Below are positions 6,601 to 7,763 of a stretch of DNA of 7,763 bases, piece by piece. Within the stretch, counting starts at the first letter, position 1. Each line of letters starts with the position of its first letter. The position numbers and the translations under genes were made by a program. Source of the stretch: Candidatus Methanophagales archaeon (GTDB lineage Archaea > Halobacteriota > Syntropharchaeia > Alkanophagales > Methanospirareceae); NCBI GenBank assembly GCA_014061035.1, contig JACGMN010000112.1:1-7763 (forward strand). The letters run 5' to 3'. The notes beneath the pieces were generated by a model, which was not told where the DNA came from, did no database searches, and worked only from the letters and a program-made list of their open reading frames with translations.

Positions 6601-7037
6601 AGGACAAAGAAGAGATTGTAGAAGTAGCGGAGAGACTCGCTGCGTTAGGTTTCAAGATAGTCGCGACTAAAGGCACAAAGTCGTTCCTGGAAAAGAATGC
6701 TGCGGGCAACGGGAAAGGCAACGGCATAGGCATAAAGTGCGAACTGGCACGGAAGTTGCAAGAAGGTCGTCCGGATATAACTGACGATATTCTCAATGGA
6801 CGGATACAACTGATAATTAATACACCGGTAAGTCGTGAGAGTAAAGTTGTGGATAGTTATATCAGGCGAGCAGCTATAGACCACAAAATCCCTTATATTA
6901 CTACAACTGCTGCTGCTATGGCGACAGTCGAGGGGATCGAGACGATGAAGTGTGGAGACGTGGGAGTGAAGTCTATTCAGGAATATCATGCGGGAATTTC
7001 TTCCCGAGCTCTGCCAGGACGCGGTCCAGAATTTTAG
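3690..7037 (+). CDS. carB: Carbamoyl-phosphate synthase large subunit
   Basis: CarB makes carbamoyl phosphate from bicarbonate, two ATP and ammonia supplied by the glutaminase CarA, feeding pyrimidine and arginine synthesis in the cytoplasm. The start MPKRTDIK is the family's usual start. Domains: ATP-grasp half 1 (about 1-400), oligomerisation region (400-550), ATP-grasp half 2 (550-940) and MGS-like allosteric domain (950-1104). Seen: R129, R169, E215, E299, N301 and R303 at the same numbers I recall for the E. coli enzyme; glycine loops LGGAGGG and LGGRGME; R689 and R729 in half 2; T993, T996, K1022 and N1044 matching E. coli UMP-site residues. At 1115 residues it is about 42 longer than E. 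coli CarB, explained mainly by inserts at 489-500 (NA repeat), 784-790 (GT repeat) and 1006-1014 (GN/GK repeat) plus a C-terminal tail of about 11 residues. No carA is adjacent. The end overlaps the convergent peptidase gene. Confidence 0.97.
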   Translation: MPKRTDIKKILVIGSGPIVIGQAAEFDYSGSQACKALREEDYEIVLVNSNPATIMTDPEMADRVYIEPLTTDILTKIIEREMPDALLPTLGGQTALNLAMKLGEFGVLDRCGVELIGAKLDTIKKAEDRELFKESIQKIGLNVLRSDTANDLDTALAIADRLGYPVVVRPAYTLGGAGGGIAYNREELHAIAERGLEISIINQVLIEEGVIGWKEFELEVMRDLADNVVIICSIENVDAMGVHTGDSITVAPAQTLSDMEYQQLRDAAIAIIREIGVETGGSNIQFAVHPDSGEFVTIEMNPRVSRSSSLASKATGFPIAKIAAKLAVGYTLDEIPNDITKETPASFEPTIDYVVVKIPRFAFDKFPSADTTLGTQMKGVGEVMAIGRTFEEALQKALRSLETGRYGLGCDRKYKDKTPITSPSLSREEITGKLRRLNPERVFYIRYALKLGFSVDTIHELTKIDRWFIHKIKNIVETEEELKKLANENANANANAIDTNTDIIRRAKKHGFSDLQIAEIFRTTEEEVRKRRTRSGINATFKMVDTCAAEFEAKTPYYYSSYEIENEVVRTDKKSVMVIGSGPNRIGQGVEFDYCCVHAVLSLKEEGYETIMVNCNPETVSTDYDTSDRLYFEPITYEDVMNIYENEQPEGVIVQFGGQTPLNIAKKLHEAGVKILGTSPDSIHLAEDRELFRDMMNECNIPQPEGGTARSVEEALAVGRRIGFPVVVRPSFVLGGRGMEIVYDDKMLFEYAKAAVEVSPEYPILIDKFLDHAIEVEVDAIADGTGTGTGVYIAAIMEHIELAEVHSGDSACVIPPRNLSPENVAVIKDYTEKIATALGVVGLINIQYAIADGKVYVLEANPRASRTVPYVSKVIGVPIAKIAAKVMLGKKLKEMPVLSLDHELSYFGVKEAVFPFVKFRGVDPVLGPEMKSTGEVMGISSSFGLAFHKAEAAADMQLPLRGTVLISVADKDKEEIVEVAERLAALGFKIVATKGTKSFLEKNAAGNGKGNGIGIKCELARKLQEGRPDITDDILNGRIQLIINTPVSRESKVVDSYIRRAAIDHKIPYITTTAAAMATVEGIETMKCGDVGVKSIQEYHAGISSRALPGRGPEF
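5154..5177 (+). repeat. Hexanucleotide repeat encoding (NA)4 in CarB
   Basis: Four AATGCG hexamers encode NANANANA at residues 489-496, followed by IDTNTD. They lie in the oligomerisation region between the two ATP-grasp halves. By conserved arginine positions this region is about 14 residues longer than in E. coli CarB. Confidence 0.85.
6039..6059 (+). repeat. Repeat encoding GTGTGTG in the second ATP-grasp half of CarB
   Basis: Residues 784-790 read GTGTGTG, encoded by GGTACC/GGAACC-type hexamers, in a loop between VDAIADG and VYIAAIMEHIE. E. coli CarB has a shorter turn here (CDGEMVLIGGIMEHIE as I recall it), so the repeat adds about four residues within the catalytic domain. Confidence 0.75.
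6705..6731 (+). repeat. Repeat encoding GNGKGNGIG in the CarB regulatory domain
   Basis: Residues 1006-1014 are GNGKGNGIG, encoded by GGCAAC/GGGAAA hexamers. They lie in the MGS-like domain between the T993/T996 loop and the KLQEGRP segment, lengthening a loop near the presumed allosteric site by about ten residues. Confidence 0.7.
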
Positions 7038-7470
7038 GCACAGCCTCTTTTACCTTTGCTGTCATCTCCTCCGTAAAGACCTCTACTTCAGCGACTTCTA
7101 CCGCAAATATCACTATCTCAGAGGGCATCGCGTCAGGCATAAGTTTCTTGCCTATTTCTATCACCGTTGGTAAGTTCACATCATGCATTGAGGTTGAGAG
7201 ATGCACAGACGCGGCGAAATCCTCAGGTCTTAGCCTGTATATCTCCCCTATCTCTCTTCCATCAGTATCAGTAATTATCGCATCTATTATAACCACCTTC
7301 TCGTATCCCGTGATAATATCCAGCAGATTTAAACCGCTCGTGTTTGTATCTTCCACTCTTATAGTCTCGCTATCGTCCTTTATCAGCTTCACCAATTCCT
7401 GCGCTACATGAACCCCTACACCATCATCGCCTAAAATCGGGTTCCCGATACCTAAAACAAGCGTCTTCAC
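6973..7470 (-). CDS. [NiFe]-hydrogenase maturation peptidase (HyaD/HycI family, M52)
   Basis: 165 residues. Peptidases of this family remove the C-terminal extension of the hydrogenase large subunit after nickel insertion, using the nickel site as recognition signal. Seen: the start LVLGIGNPILGDDGVGV with metal ligand candidate D16 (E16 in HybD), D63 in VVIIDAI (D62 in HybD) and H96 in STSMHDVNLP (H93 in HybD). The STSMHD...LP and IFAVEV segments fit this family; I cannot say which hydrogenase it serves. The start is GTG at 7470-7468, supported by GAAGGTG (7484-7478) a short distance upstream. An upstream ATG at 7475 is out of frame and stops after two codons. No hydrogenase or hyp gene lies in the window. 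Its last 65 bp overlap the end of convergent carB. Its upstream region abuts the long copy of element A. Confidence 0.92.
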   Translation of the reverse strand: MKTLVLGIGNPILGDDGVGVHVAQELVKLIKDDSETIRVEDTNTSGLNLLDIITGYEKVVIIDAIITDTDGREIGEIYRLRPEDFAASVHLSTSMHDVNLPTVIEIGKKLMPDAMPSEIVIFAVEVAEVEVFTEEMTAKVKEAVPKILDRVLAELGKKFPHDIPE

Positions 7471-7477
7471 TTCATCG

Positions 7478-7484
7478 CACCTTC
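7478..7484 (-). promoter_or_regulatory. Ribosome binding site of the hydrogenase peptidase gene
   Basis: GAAGGTG on the minus strand matches the archaeal anti-Shine-Dalgarno complement (GGAGGTG) and ends seven bases before the GTG at 7470. It decides the GTG start, since the only nearby ATG (7475) gives a two-codon frame. Confidence 0.6.
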
Positions 7485-7500
7485 TACCTTCTTATCTATT

Positions 7501-7517
7501 GTTATCTTATGGATAAC
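7501..7517. promoter_or_regulatory. Small palindrome upstream of the hydrogenase peptidase gene
   Basis: GTTATC and GATAAC flank a 5-base centre, 31-47 bases upstream of the GTG start and touching the left end of element A. It could be an operator or part of an AT-rich promoter (CATAAGATAAC on the minus strand). A chance origin at this AT content is also possible. Confidence 0.25.
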
Positions 7518-7763
7518 TACTCAGGTTCAAAGTTCCGGGGTTCACGGTTCACGGTTAGAAAACGATGACCATAAACTCGTATGAAGATAACGCGACCATC
7601 TGTGAACAGTCAACCCCTGGGCGGGCGGCAGGGCGCCAAGCCTGACAACCTGGGTACCACGTGCTGCTGTTCGTGGATTCATCAACTATCTCAAGAAATA
7701 TGAAGAGCGCAAGCTGGACAACCGTGAACCTTGAACCGTGAACCTGGCAACCTGAGTAGTTAC
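7513..7763 (+). repeat. Palindromic element A, long copy with 132-bp core
   Basis: The left arm (7513-7572) and right arm (7705-7763) match the short copy at 745-863 almost base for base, including the terminal inverted repeats; the first base is A instead of G, and one arm heptamer reads GGTTCAC instead of GGTTCAA. Between the arms lies a 132-bp core (7573-7704) absent from the short copy. The core has a GC-rich middle (about 7613-7640) and an 8-bp direct repeat TATGAAGA (7580-7587 and 7699-7706). I see no convincing gene in the core. A frame from about 7608 through the right arm reads about 40 codons without an ATG. The window ends exactly at the element's outer end. Confidence 0.85.

Noticed and set aside
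6950..7411. Plus-strand 153-residue open frame opposite the hydrogenase peptidase
   Set aside because: Its Ser/Ile-rich composition is a mirror of the peptidase gene, which has clear family motifs on the minus strand.
7608..7735. Small protein in the core and right arm of the long element A copy
   Set aside because: The frame has no ATG start, covers a GC-rich stretch and runs into the heptamer arm. The product does not resemble anything I know.

Overview
The window looks archaeal, most likely from a euryarchaeote of the methanogen / methanotroph / alkane-oxidiser group; I cannot place it more precisely. The signs are AT-rich archaeal TATA-like boxes in the intergenic regions, weak or absent ribosome binding sites before carB and recQ, frequent ATA (Ile) and AGA/AGG (Arg) codons, a HEPN/MNT gene pair of the kind common in archaea, and an [NiFe]-hydrogenase maturation peptidase.

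Layout. Positions 56-800 (+) hold a HEPN gene overlapping a minimal nucleotidyltransferase (MNT) gene, a toxin-antitoxin-like pair. A 119-bp palindromic element (element A, short form, 745-863) is fused to the MNT 3' end and supplies its last codons. recQ follows on the minus strand (941-3412). It is bracketed by two inverted copies (866-973 and 3552-3660) of a second repeat (repeat B) that carries remnants of a GxxExxY-family gene. The left copy reaches into recQ and encodes its last ten codons. After a 277-bp divergent region comes carB (3690-7037, +), the large subunit of carbamoyl-phosphate synthase, without a carA neighbour. A hydrogenase maturation peptidase gene (6973-7470, -) is convergent with carB and overlaps it by 65 bp. 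The window closes with a long form of element A (7513-7763), ending exactly at its terminal inverted repeat.

How the genes relate. There is no obvious shared pathway: RecQ serves DNA repair and recombination, CarB serves pyrimidine and arginine synthesis, the peptidase matures a hydrogenase encoded elsewhere, and HEPN/MNT is probably an accessory regulatory or toxin-antitoxin pair. What unites the window is its genome dynamics. Two repeat families have been incorporated into the 3' ends of genes. Both large, conserved enzymes also carry short in-frame dipeptide runs encoded by hexanucleotide repeats (DT, ES, YN and Ser runs in RecQ; NA, GT and GN/GK runs in CarB). I do not see a convincing new multi-gene system. 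The repeat-derived gene ends, the dipeptide expansions and the two-sized palindromic element are the observations most worth following.
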